Below, one piece after another: positions 1 to 12,076 of a DNA stretch of 64,000 nucleotides. The translations under genes were made by a program, and so were the position numbers. Each line of letters opens with the position of its first letter. The first letter of the stretch is position 1. The stretch is taken from contig CM065646.1 in NCBI GenBank assembly GCA_033220425.1, positions 3,355,501-3,419,500 on the forward strand, given 5' to 3'. Under the pieces are notes generated by a model that did not search any database, had not been told where the DNA came from, and saw only the letters and a list, made by a program, of their open reading frames with translations. This DNA is from Lepraria neglecta. Its lineage: Eukaryota > Ascomycota > Lecanoromycetes > Lecanorales > Stereocaulaceae.

Positions 1-1625
1 GTCTTAGGACCCCCCGAATTACTTCCTCTACTATATCTTCCTTATTTCCTCCTGTTAGTAATAGTTTAGGACTAATACTAATACTATATTTTCTAACTAT
101 TAGAGAGCGACTCGGTCAGGTATTAGGGGCTACTCCGTCTCTAGTAGTATATATATTTCCTCCCTACCGGAAAGGTCCGGTATAAATTTATTCCTCTTAG
201 GGTACCTATAGCGCGGAGGAGTAAGGATATTAGAGGGAGGTAGAGGATCGAAAGAGGTCTCTTCCGCTATAGTATAAACTATAATCTTAAAGTTAGAACG
301 GAGGCTATAATAATAAAGGATTAACGAGAGTCGAGTTTTACCGAGATTACTAGAATTACCCCCCCAGCTAGTATTCCTTAATAGCTACGTTGATATAGAT
401 ATAGGGGGTCTGCTACTATATCGGCTATCTATTAAGGTTTCGTAAAGTATCCGCCGAAGCTTCTTACGAGCTTAAGTAGCGATAATAATATAAATACGTA
501 TTGAAAGCTACGCGGAAGTACAGAGTAATAAGATCTGTATTACCTAGTTATTTCGGTATACTAGCTATAGGTTCTATCCTTACTAACCTCAGGAAGTAGA
601 TCTCGTGCCCTTAATACTTTCTAACCTACGAATAAAGATATTAATAACGAAAGACTAACGATTAGGTAAGCTAGATAGCTACCTACGAGATAGGACCATT
701 TTTGAGGGACGAGTTAAAGATATTTTATAAGCTAGATATAAGCAAAGCAGAAGAGTAAAAAGTATAGATAGCTGGCGCCGGAAATCGTCTAGAAATAATA
801 TGACTCGTTACGCTATCTATAGTATAGGTCAATATATATATATATAATAACAGGATTAACTTACTTGATTAAGGGTAGGAATAGCGAAAGATTAATAACG
901 ATAGTAATAGTAATACCAGGGCGATATATTACCTATCTAAGACCGGTATCAGAGATATATTTATGCGCGATCTATAAGAAGAGATACTATAATTAACTAT
1001 AAGTATTAATTTAATATTATTTACTGAGAGAAGACTTACCTTAAAGCCTATTATATATATAGAGGAGCAGCAAAGCAGGATGTAATCGACTAACCGAATA
1101 CTACCTATCTATTAAAGCTATCTATTATTATATATCCAGAACTTAAACAAGCCTCTAACTTACTGTCGTCTAGTGAAGTTCCCTTTAAAGAGTTCGAAGC
1201 TGTAAGAATAACTAGTATAAGGTCAAGTACTAACTTAAAAAACAAGGCCAGTGCCTGAAGGAGTCTCCCGCGGATTGGAATTTTGTAGTAGATCGCCCTA
1301 ACTAGAGCGAGGAACGCGGTTAGAGTAGTACAAAAAATACAAGAACGAATAATGAGGTGAATAGTCAGTGAGACCTTTTCTATAATAAGAAAGATAGGGG
1401 GGTGTAAGTATATAAAGGGGACTGATTGGAGGAGATAGAGCGGTACTCAACAAACGGGGCGAAAAAGGTAAACACAGCACTTTGTAGGCTGCAAGATTCG
1501 GTTCTATATAGGAGCCATAATGGTGGCGGTCTTTCCCTTTCCCCTTGTTCGTAAGCCTATACCCCGAAAAGTCAGATATCGGTATAATCAGAGACGAGCG
1601 GCGCTGATCTTTTCGATAGCGTATT
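1..1625 (-). repeat. 1.6-kb dispersed repeat, copy A (cut by window edge)
   Basis: This block matches 38412-40020 base for base over long runs, at roughly nine bases in ten by eye, and most differences are C/T or G/A transitions. It begins at the window edge, so its true left end is unknown. Similarity fades near 1625. The minus strand is the more open one, with a frame at 1298-1675 rich in Ser, Tyr and Leu, but I recognise no domain in it. I saw no terminal repeats. Class unknown. Confidence 0.75.
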
Positions 1626-2190
1626 AGTAACTCGAGTCGCTTTAATACCCTACTCGGCGACGCTCGTTCGTGCATACGTTTTCCCCCGATCCCATCGGCT
1701 GGTAGAATGTATATTCTAGGGCTACACTTGTGTAGGAGGGTCGCTAGCCGATAGGGTAAAGTAGTACGAACTCGTAGGACGTGACAACCCTAAATGGCCG
1801 GACTGGATAATTTTGTGTGCTAACGTATGGCCGATCGGCTAGACTAATATCGGTTAGCTATCGAAAACAGCGCGCAAGAAAGTATTAGGCGAATGGCTTA
1901 CCCGGGGTGCGAAAACTAGCGGAAGTAGGGGCTAGGATCCCCGCATCCTACTACCCTAGCTATATTATAACCGGTTGTATAAGACAGGGGTCCCGCCTGG
2001 CTAGTGTCGCTTCTAGCCTCATTTATCGCCTTCCTTTCGGCTTTCTCTTATTTTATAAATATCAAGTCTATATATATCTTCTAACGAGTATGATCGTGTC
2101 CTGGAAGCTCTCGACATCCTTTATAATATTCCTAAAGAAATACTCTAGTCTCTTAGAACTCAGGTTCCGCTAGCTTTTTAAAAGCTTTAG
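1626..2190. other. Spacer, no gene supported
   Basis: TpA-rich sequence between the dispersed repeat and the next relic gene. An imperfect inverted repeat, CATCGGCTGG near 1694 against CTAGCCGATAG near 1749, may be a small non-autonomous element, but I could not define its ends. An open frame at 1907-2173 has no recognisable feature. Confidence 0.4.
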
Positions 2191-2199
2191 GTACTTATA

Positions 2200-3657
2200 G
2201 AGAATTCTTTACTTCCTTAGAATACGAATAGATTTTCGCCCTCCGGCGAAGCTTAGGGTTTATTAATCCCCTCTCCGCCCTCCGCTAATAGTCTACTAAT
2301 ATCGATCTCGCGCCTTATTAAAGCTTTAAATAAAGATTTAGTATAGATTAAGGACTTCCTATCGAGGTCGGAATTTAAAGATACTAGGGATGAGCTGGAA
2401 CGAATTATTGAGGATCCTCGTGTTATTGATCTCTAGCTTGATAAATATTGCCTATTAGACAAAGTTAGATTTCGGAAGGGTTTGAGCTAGCGGTCCCTAG
2501 CTATCGAGTATAACTAGTAGGAATATTTTACTTATACCTCGTCTAGAGTTAGTAAGCTAGCGGAAAGTCTATCGACTATATAAGAGAAGGCCGCCGGATA
2601 TATCGAGGAGTACTTAAATCTTAATAGTTACTGATTCATTAATAAGCAAGTAATAAGAACAGGAATCGAATATAGGATTAAGATACTTATCCTCGAAAGG
2701 TTACTTGGTAAAAGGGTAATCTCTATAATCTTGAGCTTTAAATATAGGCGTTTCCGAGTCGTCAAGTTTAAAGACCTTGACTTCTTAGTAAGAGGTATGA
2801 ACTAGACGGAATAGATTGTGGAGCTGGTGGAGGCGAAAGCGGATTGGCTTAATAGCTGCCAGAATCAGTATAACGGTACGTACTTCAGTGCTGGAATTGG
2901 CGCTACTGATTTTTGTATAGCATGGTATAGTGACATGTCGCCAAGGAAGGGTCTGCGTGTGCCTTCACCAGTATCAAGCAGAAAACGCCGCCGGTTGGAC
3001 TAAGCTGTGACTTACCATCCACTTAGTAGTTCTCGCAAGAGTTAACTCTTACACTATTAAAGTACCTTATCAACGACGGTATAGGAAAGAGGCAGTAATA
3101 GTGGCGAAGCTGAACCCCGTATCAGCTTAATGCCTTATTTCAACCTCGCTATACTTATAAAAGCTAATCCTCCGCCTCTCCTAAGTGAGAACTCAGTATA
3201 TTAATATAACCTTACAACTGAGAACGTAGCATATGATCCCGCAGTACTTGTACAGGCCAACTCTACGCTTCTCCTATAGGAGACTACAGGGTGTTTATAC
3301 GATCTTGCATTACTTATAATGGAAAACCTCCTATCTCTCCCAGATAAGAACTTAGTATATGATCCCGTAGTACTTGCATAGGCTAACTCTACACCTCTTC
3401 TACAGGAGACCACAGGGTGTTTATACGATCTCGCAGTACTGGTAAAAGAAAATCTATCTTTCCAATATGAGAACTCAGTATATGATCCCGTAGTACTTGC
3501 ATAGGCTAACTCTATACCTCTTCTACAGGAGACTACGGGGTGTTCATTCGATCTCGCAGTACTTGTAAAAGAAAATCTATCTTTCCTATATAAGAACTTA
3601 GTATATCTATACGATCCTTTTGCTATGTCTCTACAACCGCCTTCCCTCAACGTATAG
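2200..3657 (+). pseudogene. Decayed fungal hypothetical gene with C-terminal ~20-residue repeats
   Basis: One frame can be followed from at least 2305 to a stop at 3655-3657, interrupted only by TAG, TAA and TGA codons of the kind RIP makes from Gln, Trp and Arg codons. The N-terminal half is mixed and charged (KALNKDL, DELERIIEDPR, YIEEYLNLNSY). The middle has a basic nuclear-localisation-like cluster SSRKRRRLD (about 2977-3000). The last third is a tandem repeat with motifs YDLAVLVKENLSF and YDPVVLAQANS. It resembles repeat-tailed hypothetical proteins I recall from Sordariomycetes, but I cannot name a domain or function. The start codon is not identified. The stretch 2818-3000 is the least mutated part. 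Confidence 0.7.
3120..3610 (+). repeat. Tandem repeat, 123-126 bp period (two ~20-residue half-units)
   Basis: The phrase TATGATCCCG recurs at 3231, 3357 and 3480, giving periods of 126 and 123 bp, with a decayed unit near 3600. Each unit encodes two related half-repeats, one starting YDPAVL and one YDLAVL, followed by N-rich or ETTGC segments. A degenerate unit (FNLAILIKAN) precedes the array near 3142. The array lies in frame inside the relic gene ending at 3657. The antisense frame is also open, which is only a by-product of the repeat. Confidence 0.85.
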
Positions 3658-3989
3658 CGCCAGATACCGAAACGACTCAGTCAGTTCTGCGCTGGACCTA
3701 CTTATTGTTGTGAGTCATAATGACAAGTAGGTCGAGCGCGGAACTGACTTTGACCCCTTTAGTGATATATATAGACCACTCGGGTTTTAAAGCTTGCCCT
3801 GAGACAGTTAGCGTTCCCTCGAGGATCCGAATTGGAACTAAGTCGGCGGAACCAGTAGGATTGTCGAGTGGTATAGTGTAAGATGGAAGGATACGTAAAA
3901 CAGTATATGTACGGCGTCGTGAATGTATCTAGATTCTGTTAATTAGGACCATAGGACTTATTTAAACGAAATTACCTTATCTTAAATAC

Positions 3990-4235
3990 CCAATTTAATA
4001 AGGAGCGGCTGGGAGGCTTTATCGAGACCCGGGTCACTGTATATCTTCAACTTCTTACTCTTGGCATGGTCCGCTACCTTAAATTGCGCCTTAGCAAGCT
4101 ACTTTGAAAAATCCTTTAGGATACCCTTGGCTTTTGTACCCTTTAGCTCTGTTTCCTGCAGATGCTTCTCTCCCTTAACCGATACTATAGCGACTCTTTT
4201 GGAAAATAGATGATTGTCGGTAGGGATTTGGCGGC
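3990..4235 (-). pseudogene. Unidentified coding fragment
   Basis: On the minus strand a Lys-rich frame reads FSKRVAIVSVKGEKHLQ, then LKGTKAKGILKDF, then KAQFKVADHAKSKKLKIY, with a single TAG where Gln would fit. It is less mutated than its surroundings and reads like the C-terminal part of a soluble basic protein. Frames upstream (4240-5300, minus) contain further broken coding-like stretches that I could not connect. I do not recognise the family. Confidence 0.45.
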
Positions 4236-4239
4236 TAAA

Positions 4240-6680
4240 AGAGGTACGGCCGCTCGATCTATAGAAAAATGGGGTAAGGGTTCCTTTCTGATATATTTGA
4301 CCTATCTATAGAAAACAAGTACTTGAAAAAAGTAGATACCCCTTGAGTGATAGTTGCAGTCCTTGTCTGGTAGATGTAACGCTTGTGGAACTTTCCCGGT
4401 GATATATTAGCACGCAGAAACTTCTCAGGTGGGTACAGGAGAGCTACTTACTATTTGTAGCTTCTGTAGTAATATATACTAGAGCGTATGCACAGTTTCA
4501 CCAGTTCGCTATAACCTGAAAGTAGGGCGTAATCAGCACGCCAAGCCTTTTTGCTTGGCGGAGCTTCGGTTGAATTCCCTTATAGTCTCTCCTAAACGCT
4601 AGCATTTCTTACCATCCAGCTTCCTATCGCCCCAAGTTTCTCGATATGGTAGTGATTTTCAAGTGTAGGCTATATAGGCCACTTGGCGTTAGTGCTCAGT
4701 AGCGTAATATAGTAGTAGTATTACGACAAGAGATAGGCTTAAAAGGCCATTTGAGTCTTTTATAGTTAGATATAGATATAAAGTATAATCTCTCGCACGC
4801 ATTTTCAATTTGGCTCATCCTTTCTCTACTCTTCAGGAATCCTATCCCTCGGACTTTAACAGGTCAGAGCTCGTCTTACCCTCCTGCTACTAATTTAATC
4901 TTCCTAATACTCTTATAGATCCTAACTTCTATTAGAAGAGCTCTTTAATTACCAGCCTTTTACGACCCCTTAATCTCAATATCCTTAGCTACCTATGATG
5001 AGTTCGTCTATAAAGTCTACCGGTGGTATCCTTCGGCCTACCTTTCTCGGGCTTATTATAATAGAAGAAGACGCACATCTACTCCTTACAGCTTGCCTGT
5101 CTAGAGTATTACTATATATACCTCGATACCTTTAGGGACAAGAACTATAATATCTTGTTCGCAGCGGATATATATTCGTATATACCGACGCTGCTACTAG
5201 TACCGGAAGCTGGGATGATGGTAAAGACTGGGAATATCTCCGTGATAAAGACGGATTTCGTATCGAATATTAAGGCTCTAGTAGATATAGACTTTTTAAG
5301 AGGTTAATAAGTATTATTAAACAAGGTGTAACTTACTATATTATATCCTATTATAAAGTATTGGATATATCTAAGTATAGGGGCGTTCTAGATAAGAACT
5401 TGAAGCGCCCTTCCTAAGACTCTAGATTTAGATCCTTAAAGTTATAAGGAGATAATAGGGAAGCTAAGATAATAGAATTTAGCTCTTATAGTAAAAGGGG
5501 TATTCCTTAGTTAAACCTTACGAAACTATTTCCGTTTACAGCTAAAATTCGATCTCCTTGATTGATTTCGAATTATACGAGTTACCACGTATATAGAATT
5601 GAATATCACTGTTTATATAGCAGTATAGCCGTCAAGCATTTTCCCTAGCCCAAACACTATGGCCGGCACGCGAATTCGTGATTATATAGGTCAACGTAAA
5701 TCTTAAATACCTCCCTACAAAGCCTGGCCTTATAGGGGAACCGTAGTCTCCAGGTAGAAATAAGCCCGAACTACGTGACCGAGCGCGCTAAGACTCTAAG
5801 TCGTGAAGTTTATCGCTTATCGCCGGAGATCTCTATATCTTAATGTCAAGCTCTTAACGTATATATCCTGTAAGTAACCCCTAATTGAACGGCCGCTTCG
5901 ATCTACTAAATTCTTCAGAGCTACCTACGCGAAGCGGTACAAGCTATAATATAAATAATACGATAGTAGTTAATACTAGGAACTAGTTAATAAAGTAAGC
6001 GAAGTACTAATAAGACCCTATAAGATCTAATACCGAAATACTACGAAGATAAAATCAAGTATTTAGAAAATAAAATCGTAGCTAAAGAAAGGAAGATCTT
6101 GAAATTACGGAAGGAAGCATAGGTAGATCCTAAGGATCTACTTTACTGCTTAAGATATAACTATAGAGTCTCGCGGCTAGAATATATCAACTTACATATG
6201 TGTTGGCCTGGATATCTATATGAACTCACTCTATTTCCGACCTTTATATTACCTTACTGACATCTTCGTATATATTAGTAATCTCGGTAATAGAACCCCC
6301 TATATATTACGGGATATACGATAGGAACTTTACTGATAGAAGTTCCCTTCGATGATACAAGAAAATATACTAGAGGGCAAACGAAAAAGATTCTATAGTT
6401 AACCAAAAAGCTCGGGTTAAAGCTACTATTAGAAAAGGTATAGATAGCTTATATCCTTAATCGGAGGTCTATTTATCTTATAGTACTATATCGGAGAAGT
6501 ATACAGATAGATACAGTATATATAACGCCCCGGGTAGCTTCTCTGATATTGATTGTGCCAGAGGCGGGCCTGGAATATAAGGTCCAATTTACTATTATAA
6601 CTTGCGGATACGATATGTTCGCTAATCTGAGCTTATAGGAACAGGAAACGCAGTCTCCTTTATAAGTGGCCTTGATTTTG
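4240..6680. other. RIP-mutated stretch without an assignable gene
   Basis: Very TpA-rich. Coding-like patches occur on both strands, for example minus strand 4700-5000 with basic residues and plus strand 6380-6700, but none holds a motif I recognise, and stops are dense. I see no repeat ends, RNA gene or tandem array apart from the hairpin at 4539-4560. Confidence 0.4.
4539..4560. other. Short perfect inverted repeat (hairpin)
   Basis: CGCCAAGC (4539-4546) and GCTTGGCG (4553-4560) are perfect complements around a 6-base spacer. It could be the tip of a transposon inverted repeat or a chance palindrome. I saw no partner copy nearby. Confidence 0.5.
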
Positions 6681-6689
6681 GTAGCTTTT

Positions 6690-7345
6690 CGAACGATCCT
6701 ACCCGTTATTTCTATTACGGAGCCCCTCCTGACTTAGGAGGAAGTTCCCCTATAACAAGCGGTGCTCCTCCTATTAGGCAACGTCAAGACCCTAATGGCA
6801 TATCTTATCCTATCGGCTTCCCCCTAGGCTATATTGAGACTGGGGACCAAAGCAAGGCCTTTTTTCAGGATCCGATCAGTATATACAAGTTTAGGGATAG
6901 ATATAGAGGTTAGAATACTATCTGCAACGCGCCGCCTATCGACCAGAGCTAGGTCTTCTTAGAGGATCTATTTAGGCTAGGATATACCGGAGATAGAAAC
7001 GGCGCCTCCTAGCTACACTACGGATCCTTTATCACTGACAAGGGTCAAGCATTCTTACAGAATCCTTATATAACCTCACATTATCTACAGGACATAGCTT
7101 TCGCAGGCCGGGGACTCGATTTTTCCTAGATATTACCAAGTACAGGGTTATAGGTAGACGCTACCTTCTATAGTCTTAGGCGGGATATAAAGGTAGTAAA
7201 AGATCAAGTTTAAGAGGAAGGTCTAAAGCAGGCAGAGCTATTACTATTTACTATCTGATATAGCATTATAGGATATAGCGTAATAAGACCTAGACGCGGA
7301 AAACTTGTATTTAGCTCTATAAGCTGGCGGCTAATCAGTCGTTGA
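6690..7345 (+). pseudogene. Unidentified coding relic
   Basis: A single plus-strand frame runs about 215 codons with seven or eight TAG/TAA/TGA codons of RIP type. Readable pieces include PPDLGGSSPITSGAPPIRQ, FFQDPISIYKFRDRYRG, FITDKGQAFLQNPYI and FYSLRRDIKVVKDQV. Residues such as Trp, Asp and Lys look conserved rather than random, so this was probably coding. A continuation in another frame (7345-7580) is Leu/Ile-rich and less convincing; an intron or frameshift would lie near 7345. No family recognised. Confidence 0.4.
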
Positions 7346-8767
7346 ATATAAAATTGAATCTAACCGTTAAATAAGATATTCTGGTAACTATATTCTTAAG
7401 CTCCAATAGCTTAGGAAGCTCTATTTTCTTCTATCTCTTTAAACACTTAGGGACTATAGAGACTATAGTAATAGCGGTACCGTTAATAATAGTAAAGCCG
7501 AGACGACCGTTAAATATCGTACTGCCATACATTCAGTTAACGATAGCAACCGCAGTAGCCCGTATACTTATAAGCCTCCCTCCTTTAAGCTTATTGTGAC
7601 CGGTATAATAGAAGGTATAGTAAGCTATTCAGGAGAGAGTTCTATAAAGTTACCTAGAGTAGGCTGAACGGTAAGCTTATGCGAACCCTTATAGAACGTC
7701 ACTTTTGATCCTTTGCCCCATACTAGAATAGTAAGGGTCTACTATTCTTGTCCGTTTAGCGCGAGGAGGCAGAGTATATAGCCGTTAAAGGGATATAGCA
7801 GTATATATACTCCTACTTTAGACCCGGGAAGCGCGTAGTTATGAATCTCGATGATACGCTAGGTCTTATATGAGATAACGCTGATAAGGAGAGTTGAGAA
7901 GGATTTGCTTATATTGTCGTCAATGGTATGCTTTTTAAGGAATTTTAATCTATCGATATTAGTATAGGGACATCCTTTCTTTACAAACTCCTCAGCCTGC
8001 AAGCCGATAGTAGAGTTAGCCAGGTAAACGAAACCCTCTATATCGATGGCTACTCTCTATGATTCAGCCCTGGAAAGATTCGCAGAAGTTATCTCCTTAA
8101 GAGATTCGTCGATAGTAGTAGTATATTCGATATAACTAGCTATTGATAAAACGGGGTTCTTCTAGCCGGAAAATACTAGTATTACTATCTAGAGATTCAG
8201 CCAAACCTTCCAAACTGCACTAGATACTATTTCTCAGGCTATTAATACCCTGACGATATATAATCTTTATCCGTGATACTTCCGATAGTCCTAACCAGTA
8301 TTCGGGACTTTAGAGCTAACCGTATTAATAATATATTCCGTCTGCCGCACTTTTATAGACGTATAACTATAAGGCTTAAATAAGACTATCTCAGCTCTAA
8401 TACTACGCGAACAGGGTTATTTAAATAGTAGGACAAGGTAAGAAGGCTAGAATTTCATAGTTAAGAGCGCCGTAAGGTTAAAAAGTTAAAAGGCTTCTCT
8501 TCCGATAAGATACGCTCCTACTAATATCTAAGACTCGCCTAGAGATAAGATAGATAGGTTATTAGAGAGTTTCTACCTCTAATAGATCTATACCTTTTCT
8601 AGATAGGGATTGCTTCCTACCCGCAGGGTCTACTTAGTCCAGGATTCATATAATAGAGATCACGCCTTGATTAAAAAGACACTATTTCGATCTCCTCTTT
8701 ACCGGAATCCGCTCTATAGTTAGTACCAGTACTACTAGGTGCTAATTGGTTACTATAATATTCTTTC
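7346..8767. other. RIP-mutated stretch without an assignable gene
   Basis: Dense stops in all frames. Runs of 20-40 sense codons occur but carry no motif I can name. No terminal repeats seen. The stretch ends at a 25-bp tandem array. Confidence 0.4.
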
Positions 8768-8905
8768 GGGGTAGGTGCTATAATAACCTTTTTGGGTATA
8801 TACTATAATATCCATTCTGGGTAGGTGTGATAATATCCATTTTGGGTAGGTACGATAATATCTATTTTGGGTAGGTCCTATCGTTGCTCTTTTGGGTAAA
8901 GAGCT
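8768..8905. repeat. 25-bp tandem repeat, 5-6 copies
   Basis: GGGTAGGT or a close variant begins at about 8768, 8794, 8819, 8844, 8869 and 8894, giving a 25-26 bp period with the core GATAATATCCATTTT between. Units differ mainly by C/T changes. It does not sit in an obvious frame, so I read it as a non-coding minisatellite. Confidence 0.85.
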
Positions 8906-9571
8906 ACTTATAGCCACCGCTCTGAAGCTATAGGATGTTCTATAACTAGCAGATTGTTCCCTATTAAATCTAGATACGAGCGAGCCCTCGCCGAAGGGTC
9001 TCCATCCTTGATTTTGCTTTAATGGTCTAGCGATTTCTATAAGCTATAAGAATTATATTTACCTATATAGATCCCAGAAGAGCTGTTTGCCTTCTTATCC
9101 ACGAAGTTTACTTTACCTGATCGCCTAATATGCGTGTAATATTACCTTCGACGCCTCCTCTAACGCCTGAGCCTAGGGCTGTATTATCAGGATTCCGGTA
9201 TATTTAAGTTATACGTGTGGTAGAGGATTCGAAGACTTTACTAGAAGCGTATATAGAGGTAGGACGCCCTGACCTTTCTTAAGAAATTACAGCTCATAAT
9301 TTTTTGTAGTCCCTAGGGCCGACTCTTACAGACCTGTGTAGTCGGTTATAGAAGCTTGCTTGCGTCCTAGCGGAGCAAATTAAGTCGAGTAATTGCCTCT
9401 GGCTTAATTCGGAGCCGAATATTAATATTCTTGGGAAGACCGTAGACGGCGGATCTTACGAAATTATGCTCTATAGATTATATTTCTAATGGCTCCCCTT
9501 TCTTGCGCTCGATCGTGCGCTTGAACTAAACCTTGACTATAATCCGACGGCACCAATAAGGGAAGATATCT
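8906..9571 (+). other. Stretch upstream of a long relic gene
   Basis: Possible 5' portion of the relic that starts at 9572. Plus-strand fragments such as RALAEGSPSLIL (about 8980) read like protein, but stops and frame changes are too many to define exons. No other feature seen. Confidence 0.3.
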
Positions 9572-11217
9572 CGGTCTATAGTACTCGGGAGGCGACGAAG
9601 AGGGCTTATACTATCTTTCTGCGTAAGGCTATTCCTAAGATCCGTTCTAGATGCTGTCGAGGATACGAGGAATATTATCGTGATCTTGCCTGGTTGTATA
9701 GCCTAGCGATACCGCTTGAAAGAGCGATCCTTATCTATAATATCCTGGTATACTCTTTACTTATCGACCTTCAAAAATCTATTAATATTCTTTAGGATTC
9801 TAATCTACCAGTTCGTAAATATTTTACGTAATATCTTATATTTATTAGTCTGAATATACTAGGAAATTATAACTCTTATAATACCCTCGAGCTTCTTGCG
9901 AAAGACTAAGCCGACTTGCTATAACTTTTCTAGAAGTGTTATACAGATCCGTTTAAGGCTTTACCAGGACCTAGAGTACTAGTCGAGATACTCCCTAGCG
10001 TAGAACTTTAAACGATTTCTCTAATCCGAAGTCTGCTTGAATTTTCCGGTGGTATAGTAGACTATTAATAATATATACTCGATTAAGAATATAAATTCAG
10101 TAATAATTTCACCCTGTATAGTAGTCTTGTCGGGGTTACCGGTGTAAATTAGTTTAGGAATTTTAATCCGAAGTAAATATATGATATACTCTTGGAATCC
10201 AAAGTATTTGAAGAAGACCTAGTTATTCGCACGCTGAATACTATAGAATGGAGTATGCAGATGATAGAATTCTTACCTATCGGCTTTCCCGAGAGGTATC
10301 TGGTATGATGTCCTGAACGGAGGGCTTGACTAATGCTAATATTACCAGGATCTGCCGTCGCAGGTGCTAAGAGGGTTTGGCTCAGGAGAGGTAGATCTCG
10401 TCCGTATATATATGTAATCCTTCTCTTCTATAAATATAGAAGAGTAATACTAACGGTAGACAGCGAGCAAATCTATAGCTGATGTCTATCCCTTCAAAAG
10501 CTAAAGAATAATATACTATTGCTTCTTACTTAGAGTTTAATAGTTAATGGTCGACCTCTCTACGTACTTAGCGAATGGGTAAGCTTAGGTGATACTATAG
10601 AGCTATCTCAACGATTAATAGGAGATCTTCAGAATTCTTAAGGACCGGAGCAGTTCGTATTAACCCTAGCTGCCTTACTCTGCTATAAACGACTACTTCC
10701 TTATATATTAAATGATACTACTTAACCTATTAAAGGTTGCTATCTAGCGGACCTATATGCTTTATTCAACGGCAAATCTTTGAGTAACTAACGAATAGTT
10801 TTCGAAAGGATGGGGTTCTCGTTGCTACGTATCCTTACTACGCTTAGGGATAAATATATAGATATGATTTAGCTTCTCGCCGTTGCGGTTAACAAAGACG
10901 TACCCTTACTAGAGCTTTTCGATGTATTGACGGATCGGTATATAGTAGGTAGGATCAAGAACGGGCTCTCTTACGTTAGCGCTTTTGAGGAGGTAGGGGT
11001 TATACGCTTAATAGAGATAATACTAGAGCTTGGTATTGATGACGGTTCTTCCGCCCGAAGATTCGATAATATTTCGGAAGACTACTATATAGTAGGGCGC
11101 CTAGGAAATGGTCGTGAGATGCTTCCTAACGGGATGATCCTCAGGGACTTCGAGCGTGAAGGTACTAGAGCGTATTTGGGAAATGAGATATTGCTGGGTC
11201 TAGGTAATATTGTTTGA
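9572..11217 (+). pseudogene. Long single-frame relic of an unknown fungal protein
   Basis: About 548 codons remain in one frame up to a TGA at 11215-11217, interrupted by about 25 stops, nearly all TAA or TAG at positions where Gln fits, plus a few TGA. The last 96 codons (from 10927) are uninterrupted. Readable pieces are REATKRAYTIFLRKAIPKI, YYRDLAWLYSLAIPLERAI, LYVLSEWVSLGDTIEL and DFEREGTRAYLGNEILLGL. It is rich in Leu and Ile and looks alpha-helical. The stretch GVIRLIEIILELGIDDGSS faintly recalls degenerate ankyrin-type helices, but I would not assign the family. That no frameshift accompanies so many stops argues for RIP rather than slow neutral decay. Confidence 0.65.
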
Positions 11218-12076
11218 TTCTAGCGGCTATTGATTTATAGAGGTCGCGATAAGCGTTAGAAAGGAAACGGAAAACGAACTTTTATAGAGGATTGTGGAGC
11301 TTGAACAGTAAGTAGCTCTAGAAGATTCAATGGCAATACTATCGCTTAAACAGATTAGTCTCGCACAATAATTTACAATACGCCTGGTCGCGTATTAACT
11401 ATGCATCGTACTTGTTTATAAGCCCACAATTCTCCGCCCCAAAATCATACTCTGGTTCGTTTATAATATTCGATATCAATCTCTTTCTATATATAAGATA
11501 TACTCGACCTCCCTATAGCTACCTTCGATTCCGGTTACTAGACTTTAGAGAGAAGACTTCCCAGATTTTTAGGATATCGAGTTTCCCGAACCGAGTATTC
11601 CTATATAGTGCGTTAGATTATTAACTAAGCGATAGAAGTATAATACTAAAGAGATTAAAGGCCGGCGAGGATTGATATAGCCCTAACCCTATATACAACC
11701 TATAGCTTTATATAATCAGCGGTTGGAAGTAACAAAGTATCCGTTAGATTTAACTTAGTATCTACTACGTCAGGAATGTCTCACGCTGCCTATAGTAGTA
11801 GTATATAGTTCCCTTCTTATTGCTTATTAATTACGTTTTATTTCGTGAAAGAGGCTGGGTTATCCAACCCTCAAGCGCCATTTCTTGCCTCGCATCCCCT
11901 ATACCAATTTACTACTAAAATACGATAATCAATCATATATCGACATAAAAGCCATTCTGCCGTCCCAATTGAGTAAACATGAAGCCCACTTACTATTAAT
12001 AGGCTAATCTATAGTGTTGTAGTCTCGATACGCCCTCCGCCGCCCCCCTCCCTACCTTACCGCTATACCTATATAG
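11218..12076. other. Spacer, no gene supported
   Basis: TpA-rich. An open frame at 11412-11624 (plus) encodes a hydrophobic, Tyr/Phe-rich peptide of the kind random RIP-mutated DNA gives, and I do not call it a gene. No repeats or RNA genes seen. Confidence 0.4.

Noticed and set aside
3201-3650. 149-codon minus-strand frame with repeats
   Set aside because: The plus strand continues an upstream frame of 450 codons and has the more protein-like repeat; the minus frame is its shadow.
8768-8905. CRISPR-like regular spacing of the 25-bp repeat
   Set aside because: Repeat and spacer are not distinguishable, units are contiguous, and the organism is a fungus.
11412-11624. 70-codon open frame
   Set aside because: Tyr/Phe/Leu/Ser composition is what RIP-mutated DNA gives by chance; no neighbouring frame supports it.
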